Assembly (NCBI GenBank): GCA_037126765.1
Contig: JBBCBC010000002.1
Span: forward strand, 17,267,853 to 17,331,852
Origin: Stenogyne calaminthoides
Lineage: Eukaryota > Streptophyta > Magnoliopsida > Lamiales > Lamiaceae
Direction: 5' to 3'
DNA length: 64,000 bases
Translations under genes and position numbers: made by a program
Notes under the pieces: model-generated
What the model saw: the letters and a program-made list of their open reading frames with translations, nothing else
Databases searched by the model: none
Told to the model about the DNA's origin: nothing
Shown here: piece by piece, positions 22,901-33,949 of the stretch
Layout of the letters: each line of letters starts with the position of its first letter
How positions within the stretch are numbered: the first letter of the stretch is position 1

Positions 22901-23386
22901 GCATTTGCTTACAAAATCCAACAATACTCGATATTTAGGCTTCAAATGCCTCTTATTCAGAGTAGCTTCAAACTTTACTGGATGCTCAGTAATTTTATCC
23001 AGATATTCTTGTTCCCTACCCATCATGTATACCGTAGGGTCTTCACCTCTATCACTTAACTCATATATGGCATTTAGATTCTTAGGAATAATATATAATT
23101 CCCTAACAAAATCCACATATTTTGAACCATGCTCCAAATGTGAGACTGTAATCTGAGATTATATGCACTTCTTATCATCTAACAGCATATTAGAGATAAA
23201 CTCAATAACCTCTTTCTCATATTCGGCCTCTGGTTGATTCGCGACCAGGCATGTAAGCTTTGCCAAATGAATCATATGCAATGCCTCCTCCTCGTGAGTT
23301 GCATTGGATGAGCTTTCTAGAGAAACGACATATTCATACCAAGGTTTATTGGAAATGGCGAGTTTGTCATATACTGAAAGTGTCAT
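19908..23386 (-). pseudogene. ORF3 of element G (third ORF, function unknown), least damaged copy
   Basis: It spans about 1,160 codons from MTLSVYDKLAIS (ATG at 23386) to the EED stop. In order it has an N-terminal domain with REQEYLDKITEHPVKFEATL and STPKLRLMAAIEDSP, a Lys-rich linker, the DRYPELNAYPDLQDLF domain, and a long heptad-like region (about 21500-20750). A basic/acidic linker then leads to the C-terminal KWMPIQFNDAWEEIKRTFW domain. The last 599 codons (21707-19908) are uninterrupted. Lesions are a stop at 23159, a deletion with frameshift near 22260, a stop (TGG to TGA) at 21972 and a stop near 21768. No signal peptide or clear membrane helix is visible, unlike a classical envelope protein. 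Confidence 0.85.
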
Positions 23387-24059
23387 TTTTGGAGAATTTC
23401 TGGTGAAAGGTTTTGAGATAGGTGAAAATTTCTGGGCAATCGAGAGTTTCGAAGCAGAGTGTTTGTGAAGATGGAAGATTTTTGGAATAGGGCTTTGAAG
23501 GAAATTTTTCCAATGGATATAGGATTTTGATTTATGGAAAATCGCGTAGATGAAGAAATCAACGGTTGAGATTAAAAACCGATTAAAACGGGTATATGAA
23601 AGGAAGATTTCGCAAATACTAAGCTGCCAATTTATCCCTATTGGTGATTAATGAACAGTGCATTTAATTACTGTTCCTACAGACCATTGACTTTCCTCCT
23701 GTATTTCAAAGGTCCCGCCCAAATATTCCTTCAGGTATTTTGTCATTTATTGTCAATGATTACTGAGATTCAGTTAGACAATAAATGTATTGCATGAGTC
23801 AATACTTCTTCAGACTAATTTTCTCTATCAGTCTTACTGAGTTTTAATACTGAGTACTGATCTTCAGGATAACTGAGTACTGATCTTCAGGATAATATGT
23901 TAGTATAATATCGAAAGTCTCGATCTTCGGGATAACCGAAGTTTCCCAAGACTTAGTGTTGTTCACTCTCAATTTTATCCCGAGTTTTTCAAGAAAAACC
24001 GAGAAAACTTCATGCATCCGAAAACCTTCAATTTTTTAGATTTACTTTATTCACTGGAT
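23387..24059 (-). other. Spacer between pol and ORF3 of element G
   Basis: This is the counterpart of 1997-2641 in A. GGGCGGGA lies on the minus strand at 23713-23720, with the TTGGC(G/A) and CATATACCCG blocks between it and the ORF3 ATG. No coding sequence. In 23890-24059 TCAG-type words of other copies appear as TCGG or TCGA. Confidence 0.55.
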
Positions 24060-25592
24060 CCAACATACCTAATTCAAATCGATAGTTCACGAAATCTTGA
24101 TTGACCAAAGGTTTAGTCAAGATATCATCTCTCTGCTTATCGGTATGAATTTTCTCCATTTCGATGTCTTTCTTCTCAACATGATCTCTACGATGAAGTG
24201 ATGTCCGATATCAACATGCTTACATCGGTGTGTAATAGGATTTTTGTGAAATAGCGATTTGCACTATTATTATCACAAAATATAGGTACTTCATGGCTAT
24301 AATCTCATAATCCCTCAATTGTTTATGCGAGCTAAAGAATGCATGCAACTTGACTTCTGTGACCATGTATTAAACCCGGTAATCTTGGTTGCTACTGAGG
24401 TTTGTTTCTTTGAAAACCATGATATCAGTTTACTTCCAAGAAATTGACAAGTTCATGTGGTAGACTTCCTGTCAATTCTACATCCTCCATAATCAGCATC
24501 TGAATAACCAGTTAATTCAAGGTTATCATCAGCTGGATACCATAATCCTCTATTCACAGTGCCTTTAAGATATTTCAGAATCTTTTTGGCAGCCTCCATG
24601 TGACTAGCCTTAGGATTAGCTTGGTATCTTGCACATATCCCAACAACAAATGTTATATCAGGCCTACTTGCTGTGAGATATAGCAGCGATCCAATGATCC
24701 CTCTATAATCAGTGTGATTTACTGATTTGCCTTCAGGATCAGGATCCATCTTGTAGTTAGTATTCATAGGAATTCTAACTGAATTGCAATTCTTTACACC
24801 ATACTTTGCAATCAGATCTTTGGTGTATTTTGTTTGATTGATGAAAATTACTTCCTTAGTTTGTTTCACCTGAAGTCCAAGAAAGAAATTCATCTCCACC
24901 ATCATTGACATCTCAAACTTTCCTTTCATCAGGGTAGAAAACTTTTCACACAGCTGATGATTTGGAGATCCAAATATGATGTCATCTACATAAATCTGAA
25001 CAAGTAAGATGTCTTTCCCATCTTCTATCCTGAACAGAGTCCTATCAACAGTTCCTTTGATAAAACCATGGTCAGTAAGAAACTGAGAAAGGGTATCATA
25101 CCATGCTCGGGGTGCTTGCTTAAGACCATACAAGGCTTTCCTGAGCCTGTAAACTTGGTCATTTTGTCTGAAATCAGGAGGTTGTTCCACATAAACCTCT
25201 TCCTTAAGCACACCATTCAGAAATGCACTTTTCACATCCATCTGATAGACTGTGAATTTCATGTGGGCAGCATATGCAAGAAACAATCTGATGGCTTCTA
25301 GTCTTGCAACAGGTGCAAAGGTTTCATCATAATCCAAGCCTTCTTCTTGGGAATAACCTTGTGCAACTAGCCTTGCCTTGTTTCTCACAATGTTGTTGTT
25401 TTCATCTCTCTTATTCTTGAACACCCACTTAGTTCCAATCACATTGTGCCTCTTAGGTCTATCCACTAGCTCCCAAACTTCATTCCTTGAGAACTGATTC
25501 AACTCGTCTTGCATAGTAGTAATCCAAAATGAATCTTGTAGAGCTTCTTCCATCTCAGTAGGTTCTTTTTCAGATAGGAAGCAGCAGAACAA
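24060..25592 (-). pseudogene. RT and RNase H of element G
   Basis: The 379-codon open frame 24453-25592 holds the full copia RT: GTKWVFKNKRDENN, YDETFAPVARLEAIR, VYQMDVKSAFLNG, YGLKQAPRAWYD, YVDDIIFGSPNHQL and FEMSMM. The connection and the first RNase H block (GYSDADYGGCRID) follow. The active-site Asp pair is intact. After 24453 the RNase H region continues only in pieces, with frameshifts and lost ACTG motifs, to the KPLV-like end near 24100. Element F has the same domains in better order. Confidence 0.9.
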
Positions 25593-26790
25593 AGCACTTT
25601 CTCCATGGAACCTTCTTGTTTTGACACCATCTGATTAATCACCCACAATCTGACTTGTAGGATGACTATCCAACCATTTTCTCCTGGATGTTCCCCCTTC
25701 AGTAGTATCCTCAACATTAGAAATGTTAGGTTCAGGTAGTTCATTAAATTCAGGGAACAATAGAAAAGGAGAAAGAGAATCATCTTCCTCAGGGGAAATT
25801 CCATTCAGAACATTGTCAGAGACATTTGTTCCCCATTGGTTGATAGATTCAGAGTTTGCCTCAGCTGTGACCACATCTTCATCGGCATTCCATATATGAG
25901 TTTGAATTGGTGTATGTTTAGATTGGTCAGCTTCAATGTGTTGGCTTTCCTTCAGTGGAGAATTTCCATCCTGAGTTTTTCCATCCTGAACTTCTTTGTC
26001 TGAGTCTGATTCACTCCATTCATAGAAAGTGACTGACTTCTTCTTTTCAGGTTCAGAGGATGTTTTATCATTCTTTTTCAGGCTAAGTCTGGTGATTCTC
26101 TTGATCAGTTCTCCTGAGTCATGTTCCTGTTTCTTCTGAACACAAGTAGATTCATCAAAAATAACATGAGGTGTTTCTTCCACAATAAGAGTCCTACAGT
26201 TGTAAACTCTGAAGGCTTTACTGACTTCAGAATATCCTAAGAATATCCCTTCATCAACTTTGCTATCAAAAGTTTTTAATTGATCTTTACCATTATTGTG
26301 TATTAAACACTTGCAACCAAACACACGAAAGAAAGAAACAAGAGGCTTCCTTTCATTCCACAACTCATATGGAGTTTTTCCTTGGTTCTTGGTCAGCATG
26401 GATCTCTTCTGAGAGTATCAGCAAAGTGTTGATAACCAAACCCAAAATCTCTTAGGAATATAAACCCAAAGAATCATTGTCCTTGCGAACTTCTTTTTAG
26501 AGTCCTATTTCTCTTTTCAAAGAACACCATTCATTTGTGGGGTCCTTGCAACGGTGATGTTTCATGAGCTATTCCATTTGCTGCACAATAATCAGATATG
26601 ATATGATTGATAAACTCAGTTCCTTTATCTGATCTGATTTTGACCACACACAGATTATTTTCAGTACTGAGCCTTTTCAGTAGTTCAGGCAGTTTTGTCT
26701 GAGTCTCTTTCTTACTGAGTAAGAATATTATCCATGTGTATCTAGAGTAGTCATCAACTACCACAAGTGTGAATTTTTACGCTATTAGTG
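25593..26790 (-). pseudogene. Integrase core and C-terminal linker of element G
   Basis: The core shows VVDDYSRYTWIIFL and VKIRSDKGTEF with two catalytic Asp. The third (Glu) block is frameshifted after HETSP near 26550, where the usual TPQ.NGV..R.N can be traced in another frame. The 255-codon stretch 25635-26399 has NQGKTPYELWNERKP, FGCKC and EGIFLGYSEVSKAFRVYNCRT, then an acidic, Ser-rich linker (SESDSDKEVQDGKTQ) leading to RT. A stop separates it from RT near 25630. Confidence 0.85.
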
Positions 26791-27060
26791 CTCACAGTGT
26801 TCTTTGGACCAAAGAGATCCATATGTAATGGGTTGTAGTATTCTATCGATAGAAACATCTACTTTGCTTTTTGAAAGATGCTCGATTTGTTTTTCTTTTC
26901 GACAAGCATCACATACATGATCTTTCTTGAACACTTCATTGGGTAACCCCTTTACAAGTGTTAATCTTGCAAGTTTGTTAGGGGTTTTGAAGTTTAAGTG
27001 ATTCATTCTTTTGTGCCACAACCAACCGGGTATCGATTGGAACTTTTTGCAACCAAACAT
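26791..27060 (-). pseudogene. Integrase zinc-binding N-terminal domain of element G
   Basis: WLWHKRMNHLNFKT followed by CDACRKEKQ gives the His-His-Cys-Cys set of the domain. The frame then runs into SLWSKEHCEH. It is separated from the core by a frameshift. Confidence 0.8.
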
Positions 27061-27099
27061 GTATCTTTAGGAGTTGAACTCCAATCGCAAATACACATT

Positions 27100-27441
27100 T
27101 TCTTTTCTAGTACCGGTCGGTAAAATTTTTACGTGAAGTATTATCTTTTTACATAACATAAGTTCTTTGAGAACTCAACTTTGAATCCTTTGTCACGAAA
27201 TTGGTCGATAGAAAGCAAGTTATGCTTTAGACCGGAACACATATGAAACACCATGGATATGACCAGAGTCAACTTCAAGAGTTCCATATCCTTCAGTTTG
27301 TCCTTTGGAATTGTCTCCAAATGTGATCTGGGGGCCTTTTTGCTCAACATAGTCAGAAATTAGTTGCTTATATCCTGCCATATGTCTTGAACATCCACTC
27401 TCCAGATACCATACAACAGGAGCCAATTCATTTCCACTCAT
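27100..27441 (-). pseudogene. Aspartic protease of element G, catalytic Asp replaced
   Basis: The frame begins MSGNELAPVVWYLESGCSRHM. The copia protease active site is normally D-S-G, and here the Asp is Glu (codon GAG). TFGDNSKGQTEGYGTLEV follows, and after a frameshift GLKHNLLSIDQF. Without the Asp, the protease would not process the polyprotein. Upstream, a TGA in the same frame separates it from gag. Confidence 0.82.
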
Positions 27442-27498
27442 CAGTCTTTATGTTGTTTTCATTATTTCGGTTCTTTTCCTTTTCTTTAAAAAAACAGT

Positions 27499-29945
27499 TC
27501 AGTTCTTAGGTACCCATTTGGTGTAGGGTCCTACCAGGTTAGTTGTACCTTTTGGAACCCAAATCTGCCTAACAACTCTAATTACTTTAGAGTGGCTGAT
27601 TTGTCTCCCGTAAACATCTACATACACATTCACCACCCTAGGTGCCTTTGCAATATCCTGTGCATGCGTGCCAGCCTTAGCATGAACATGAGCCTTAGAG
27701 TTCTTCTTGGGTTCAGGCCTTTTGTTCAAGTGCCTTAGCTTTTGTGCAGCTGGTCTCTGTCTCTGGTGACTTGGGTTCAGGAAACCTTTACCCTTAGGTA
27801 AGTGGGGTTTAGGTTACCTGTACTGAAATTGGGGTCTTTCAGTAATCTAAGGACTTGGTCTTTTCAGTTGAGAATATCTCTGCTGAGAGTTTCTCTTCTA
27901 AAAATTCCTCTGATGGTTCAGTGCAGATCTCTTTAGGTTGGTATTCTTAGCCTGAGGCTTTGAAGTACTGGCCTGAAAATTTTCTACTGAGTGTTCAGGT
28001 TTTCTAGCCTTTTCCTGAGGTTTGGGCTTTCTTCCCTGAACCTTCAGTTTTTCTAAAACCATAGGTCCTTTAACCTTGTCTAAAACTCTGGGCAGTTCTT
28101 CCGTAAGAAGATTAGATGCCACTGGTTTAACAAAGACAGTCTTGGTGCTACTAGAAGCAGCATTCAGAAGACCTTGTGAGGTTCCCCCTGGAATGTATCC
28201 CAATCCAGCTTTTATAGTTGCACTGAATTTCATCTATCACTTTAGATGCAGAATTCAATAGAGCTAACTTTCTCTGCACACTATCCTCACATTTCTTTAG
28301 AGTTTCATGCTTCTCAAAGAGGTCATTGAACTCAGTTCTGATAAGCTGAATCTCTTTAGTGGATTTCTCTAATTTTCCACTCAGGATCTCTATCACCTTC
28401 TCCTTTTCTGAGAGTTGTACTTTCAGAACATCCAGTTCATCAGTAGTTCCCATCAATTGAGAAGTGATCTCAGCATTTTTAGAGTCTTTCCACTTCAGAT
28501 TCTTAGCAGTCAGATCCTTGTTCTTCTCTTGAGTTTCAGTGAGTAGTTCTTGTAACACAGAATAGTACTTCATAAGATTCTCAAACGAATCCATCAGGTC
28601 AAAGCTACTGTTTACAGTTGAACTTGAGAACTAATGTGCTTGTGTAGGAGCAACAACAGAGATAGAAGAATTGACCTCCTCCATAGCCATGAGACAGACA
28701 TCATCACTGTCACTGTCTGAGAAAACTTCATCTGAGGAACTGGAACCTTCTTCAGAATGTTCTTCCTCTTCTGCAATCATAGCTTTCTTGTTGGAGATCT
28801 TCCTGTCTCTCTTGGCTTTCTTTCTTTCTTTAGCTTGGTATCATCATCCCGATCACTTTCATATTGAAAGTGACCTTTCTTCATGGATGAGTTTCCGGGG
28901 TCCTCTGTTGGTATCATCATCCCGATCACTTTCCTCCTTGGTTTTGGAGTTTCTTCATGGATGAGTTCTTGGATCATGGATGGATCCTTGACTCTTGGGT
29001 CCTTCCTTTTCTCGATTGTATCCTCCTCATCCCGAGTCTCTCTTGCAAGTGAGTTGTGATTCTAGTAATATTTCTTATATTTCCCCATATTTTAGATTGA
29101 AGAGTCTTTCAAACCTCCTTGCCATTAGTTTTTAGCTTCAATCCTCCTCGCTCATCCTCGACTTTTTTGGCATGGAAGTGAGTTTTGGTGTTTTCTCTCA
29201 GACAAAGATGTAGATTTTCTTTGGCTTTGAAAGCCACGGTGGGTATCTTTTTAGATGAAGAATCATCATCTTTCTTTGTCAATGGATTCTTAGTTTTCTT
29301 GTCAATCACAAACTTTCCAATATGGCATGGAAAGTTTGTTTTTGTTTTCAATCAAAACTTGTTGATATGGCATGGAATAAGAAAATTTTGGTGTTTTCAA
29401 TCAGAAATCATGTATAATCCATTTCTAAGATAATATAAGAATTTTGATAACTTTCTCTCTGTGGGTATCTTGATCCGGATCATTCTATGGATCATTCATG
29501 ATCTTAGTGAATCGGATTCAAGTGTGTCAATGGATTCCTATCTTCCAAACCAAAGCTTCAAACTTTCCAATAAAGAAAGAAAGTTTGTTTTAATAATGAT
29601 CATGCATTGACAACTCCATAGGACAAAGTGTTTCCCATATTTCTTTTAGAAAGTTTCACGGTGAGAAATCATCCCCATAACACCATCATTAATAGTCTAT
29701 ATAAAAGTATCTATTCAATGTAGTCAGATTGACTAACTTTCTCTCAAAGAAAAGTTGATCATGGGACTTTGGAAATTCAAATGGGATCAAAAGGAACCAT
29801 TACGGGATTCACGATAAATTTGAATGGTCCTTGAAACCACTCTTCACATTCGAGTTTTTGAACACGAGATGAGCATGCATTCTCAATCCATAGGTCTTGT
29901 TCGCTGATTTTTAAAACTTTTCTTAGAAGGCGAGATAAGCGGGCC
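27499..29945 (-). pseudogene. gag of element G
   Basis: From the C-terminus backwards, PYTKWVPKN-stop (27499) is preceded by a basic Pro/Gln-rich tail, the GLGYIPGGTSQGLLNAASSSTKT block and a coiled-coil stretch (28151-28594, TSQLMGTTDELDVLKVQLSEK). A Ser/acidic segment and a destroyed zinc knuckle (KKGHFQYES) near 28850 come next. The N-terminal part (about 29000-29945) can only be followed by comparison with E and F: it is full of indels, and the ATG seen in E and F is lost. A 73-bp tandem duplication lies at 28835-28980. Gag would build the particle and bind RNA. Confidence 0.78.
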
Positions 29946-30043
29946 TTGTAAGATATCGATTTTGCGATCTAGAAGACGGACCACTAAAGTCTTTTTCGAC
30001 AAAATAGACTATGGAGACAATGCAAATGGTCAAAAGGAACCAC

Positions 30044-30055
30044 TACTCGATACCA
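30044..30055 (-). other. tRNA-Met primer-binding site of element G
   Basis: The minus strand reads TGGTATCGAGTA. The usual site TGGTATCAGAGC is changed in its second half. It starts 3 bp from the 5' LTR end. Confidence 0.75.
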
Positions 30056-30057
30056 CT

Positions 30058-31999
30058 TGTTGGTCCCGGTCTTAGTCTCACGCGTGTATGGGGAATACAC
30101 TGACAATGATTTTTTAAAACTTTTCTTTCAACTCGATGGTTTATCCGAGATCTCGAGAAGCACGGATTGCCCTGATCGAAGTCTATTGAGACAATGATCT
30201 GAACCTTTTTAAGCTTCAGAGAGTTAGTTCGAAGTTTATTAGGTAACTGGATCGAGATAATTATCTTCTTGAACCCTCGGTAGAGTTAGTTCGATTTGGT
30301 AACTATCTGTTCTAGCTACTCAAGTAAATGGAAATGGTTGGCCCTATGTTTATACTCGTTTTAGCTTTCTTTCAAAATCTTCCTTCAATAAAAACGTTGA
30401 TTAAGGGCGTGGATCAATTTGATGCAAGTTCAGTGGATTGGTTCCAACTGAATATCAATGAACTATGCTTTCAGTGAAAAACTTGCAGCAGATAATAATG
30501 CAGTATAGAAAGCAAAACAACACAACAATTATGGTGGTTCAGAGACTCAAGCTCCTACGTCCACTCTCTCTGATCTTTAGAGAAATTCCTTAACCACTTC
30601 CTAAAGCTTTCTGGCTAACTCACTGTAGATTACTCGCTTTTCTACCTTCAGTTTTCTGGGTAACTCACTGCAGCTTACTAACTCAAACACACACAAGTGT
30701 TCAGACTACCACAAGTAGCTTACTAACTTCTTCTCCAGAGTTTTCTGGCTAACTCACTGTAGCTTACTAACTCTTTACAACTCCAACTTACCAACAAAAC
30801 ACTCACAAACTACCTTAACAAAGGGTTTGGCTTTTGGGTTGGTTTCCAACTAGGGTGAGATATCCTTTACAATAAGAACTAATGCAAAGGTTAGGATATC
30901 TCTTCTAAGCTTTGGATATATCTATCACTCTAGGCTTAGAATAGTGAGCTCTCTCCAATGTGAAACACTTGGGAAATTCTAAGTTTTTCAAGTGCTTCAA
31001 TTTGCAATAATACGAATGAGCTCTTAATGTAAAGGGTCACTAGTATTTAGAGGCAACTTCACCAAGGTCACTCTTGAAAAACTATTCGTTGGAAGAGGTA
31101 GCTTCATGAGTTTCCTCTTTTGGTGTTTGATGAACGACTATATTTAGGGTTTGAACAATCCCTTGCATGTTTTAGGAAATATGTAGTCATGTAGCCAATC
31201 ACCAATTTTTGCAGTCTGGAACTTAGTACTACTGACATGATTCAGGGTCCTGTCTCTTTCAAATGTCGATAAGAAATCTGATGTTGTCTTCCTCTCGATT
31301 GGTTCTTGTCTTGATGAATGTAGACAAATAAAAACGGCTCTTTTTGGTCAATCTCTCCGAATGAGACAACCTTAAACAACACTTAGACTTAGTTCCTTTT
31401 ATTCGCATATGAATGTTTTTGGGCAATATCTACTTTTTTTTTTTTTTTGAATATTTGCGTTTTTCTCAATTTTTGTAGTCTTCAGATAGATATTATTCAG
31501 TGCCTCTGAACATTCAAGTTATACTGAGTATTCGGTATCTTATTGCGTCTTGATAACTCTTGGGTCTTGATATCTTCTCGAGTCTTGATGTCTTAATGAT
31601 GACATATCTTGAGTCTTCAATGTCTTCAATGACATACTGAGTCTTGATGCCTTGATGACATATCTTGAGTCATCAAAGTGTCTTTAGCAACTTCTTTGAG
31701 TCTTGATGTCTTGAGAACTTACTAAGTCTTCGGTGTCTTCATCAACTTTACTGAGTCTTCAGTGTCTTGACAACTTCTTGAGTCTTGATGTCTTGAGAAC
31801 TTCATTGAGTCTTGGTGTCTTGAAAGAACTTCTTGAGTCTTGATGATCTAAACGATCTATATCTGCTGACTATACATGGTGCAGATAACTTCCTGAATAA
31901 TCTATACTGAAACCTGACTCAGTCTATCAAGATTATCCTGAACATGTCAGGGTTTTTGGGATCTAATCAAAACTTCTTTATTAAATTCATCTCCCAACA
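30058..31999 (-). repeat. 5' LTR of element G
   Basis: TGTTGGGAG ... GACCGGGACCAACA on the minus strand, 1,942 bp. It aligns with 17670-19645 from end to end, but the two differ strongly in 30080-30420 and 31260-31860, mostly where the 3' LTR has ACTG/CAGT or CTGA/TCAG. A T-run at about 31435-31448 is absent from the 3' copy. The TATA box is damaged. Confidence 0.9.
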
Positions 32000-32004
32000 A
32001 ACCC
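32000..32004. repeat. Target site duplication of element G, right copy
   Basis: AACCC, identical to 17665-17669. Confidence 0.85.
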
Positions 32005-33911
32005 AATACCCTTCTTATCAGTTGGCTTCCGAAAGTAGCTTGTTATTTCATCAATATTTTTGGAAGCTTTTCCAAAAATCTCTACTTTCTTTCGCAGACT
32101 GTCCTCACTTTGTTTTAGACTCTCATGTAGTCGGTAGAGTTCATCAAACTTAGCTTGGAGGATTTTGAGATCATCAGCTTGCTGCTTGTTGATAACTTGT
32201 TGTTCCTTAACCAGTTTACCCTGATCAGAAGAGCTGACTTTCAGAAACTCCAGTTCTGCAGTCATCTTATGAACAGTCTCAACTGATTTCAATTCAGTAG
32301 CTTTACTTATAGCATTATCCTTGACAAGCTGAATGTCCTCAACCCTTAGCTTATCATTCTCAACTTCCACTATTGTATAAGTGTCTACTACATTAGTGAG
32401 ATCATCAAGCAATTGCTCATTGTAGAGGTGCAGGTCAATCTCTCCAGCAGGTGTGCTCAGCACAACAGGTGTGGAAACAAAAAACACAGAAGGTTTAGAG
32501 GTTACCTCAGTTTGATCAGCATCCTTGGCCATGAGACAAATGTCATCATCATATGAGAACATCAAATCGTTGAAATCATCGACATCATCAGTAGTGTCAT
32601 CAGGCAGAAGTCTTCTACAGATGAATAACTAGAATCATCTGATGGAAGATAGGAATCATCTATCCCAGATGTATCAGCAACCATGGTTTTTCTGTCTCTG
32701 TATCTTTGCTCTCTTCTATTCCGCTTATCTTCTCTTTCTTTTGGAGTCAAGTCAGGGTAATCTGCACTGTAATGACCTGGTTTCTGACAGTTGAAACATG
32801 CTCCAGGTTCCGCGGAATTTTTTCTTCCAGGTGAATCATTTCTTCGGTAGGATCTGTCAAGTTACTTCCCAGTTTGCCTGTAATCAGAATTCCTTCTGTC
32901 TGATCTGTTGTCTCTTCTATCATCAGAACAATCATCTCTCTTCTTATCTTCTCTGCGATCATCTCTTTTGTCATCAGAACGATTCCTTTCTTGTGATCTG
33001 TCAATAGATCTCCTATCTCTCCCTCTGCTGTTCTGATAGTCTCTACAAAATTTCCTATATTTTCCTAGTTAAACATTAGATCGTTCAAGCTTTCTGGTCA
33101 GCAAAGCAATTTGTTCAGCCTGACTCATGATATTTCCAATTGGTTCAGTAGACTTCGAACTGTTTCTAACTGCCTTGAATGCAACTGCTTTTGATGTGCC
33201 AGGTGTAGCTTCAGCAGGTGACTCATCTTCTTCTTCTTGACCTCTTTCAATCAGGTTGAATTCATGAGCCTTTAAACTGAGAAACAGGTTGCTTGGCTTC
33301 ATCTTCGCAATATCTTGGGAATTCTTTATCACCGTTACTTTCATGTCCCATTTCTTGGTCAGGGACCACAAGATCTTGTAGTTGATGTCTTTGTTAGATA
33401 TTTCTCGTCCCAGTTCACGAAGCTTGTTGACTGACATGGTGATTCTTCCATCGAGCTGATTTATGGTTTCATTTGGCAGCATCTTGAGTTTTTCAAACTT
33501 TACCAGTTCAGCTTGCAATCTGCTGTCTTTAATCAGATCGTTTCCTTCATATATTTCTGCAAGAGTATCCCACGTCTGCTTGGCAGTCTTGAGATACTTG
33601 ATCTTCTCACGTGTTATCTTGTCCATCATCTTCATGATGATATGTCTGGCCATAGTATCCAGATTGGACAATTTTCTCTCCTCAGAATCCATCAGTGAAG
33701 GACTCTTTCTGATTCTGGCTCCAGTTTGATATTCTGGATCACCTCCTTTAGCTGGGTTGTTGTAGTAAATGACGATGGGTCCTTGTTCAAGAACTTCCAT
33801 CATTCTGTTGCTTATCGCACCCAGATGGTTGCTCATGACTATGGTCTAGTCAGCATACTCATCAATAGAAAATTTAGGCAGATCATGATACATACCCGAA
33901 GTGTTATCCAT
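32000..33911 (-). pseudogene. 5' part of gag of element B
   Basis: It starts at ATG 33911 (MDNTSGMYHDLPKFSIDEYAD), followed by an in-frame TAG at 33847-33849 where Trp is expected, then MSNHLGAISNRMMEVL. The capsid-like region (33836-33069) shows KYLKTAKQTWDTLAEIYEGND, KFEKLKMLPNETINQ and WDMKVTVI. The zinc knuckle CFNCQKPGHYSADY near 32765-32812 has Tyr in place of the last Cys. A Ser/Asp-rich stretch and a coiled-coil segment (32565-31987) follow, and the gene is then cut by element G. At least two frameshifts are present. Confidence 0.85.
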
Positions 33912-33949
33912 GTTGAATGTGAGTTTTGAAAATAGATGAATTTTAAAAC

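Larger units (their letters stand above)
17670..31999 (-). mobile_element. Element G: complete SIRE-like Ty1/copia retrotransposon
   Basis: It is 14,330 bp with LTRs at both ends (17670-19645 and 30058-31999), target duplication AACCC on both sides, and a tRNA-Met primer site and purine tract in the right places. Gag, pol and the third ORF lie in the order typical of the group. It lies within gag of element B, so it is younger than B. Every gene is interrupted: gag is decayed at its 5' end, the protease has lost its Asp, integrase is frameshifted, RNase H is decayed, and ORF3 has a few lesions. It is the only SIRE-like copy here that keeps all pol domains. Confidence 0.93.
11923..33911 (-). 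mobile_element. Element B: Ty1/copia internal region, split by H and G
   Basis: Reading leftwards, it contains gag (33911-32000, resuming at 17669), protease (17053-16673), integrase (15012-14148), RT (13753-12693), RNase H (12692-12150) and a purine tract. Solo LTR H interrupts it between protease and integrase, and element G interrupts it in gag. There is no third ORF: only about 230 bp separate RNase H from the 3' LTR. RT and gag resemble those of the SIRE-like elements, so B is a related copia lineage. Stops and frameshifts occur throughout. Confidence 0.85.
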
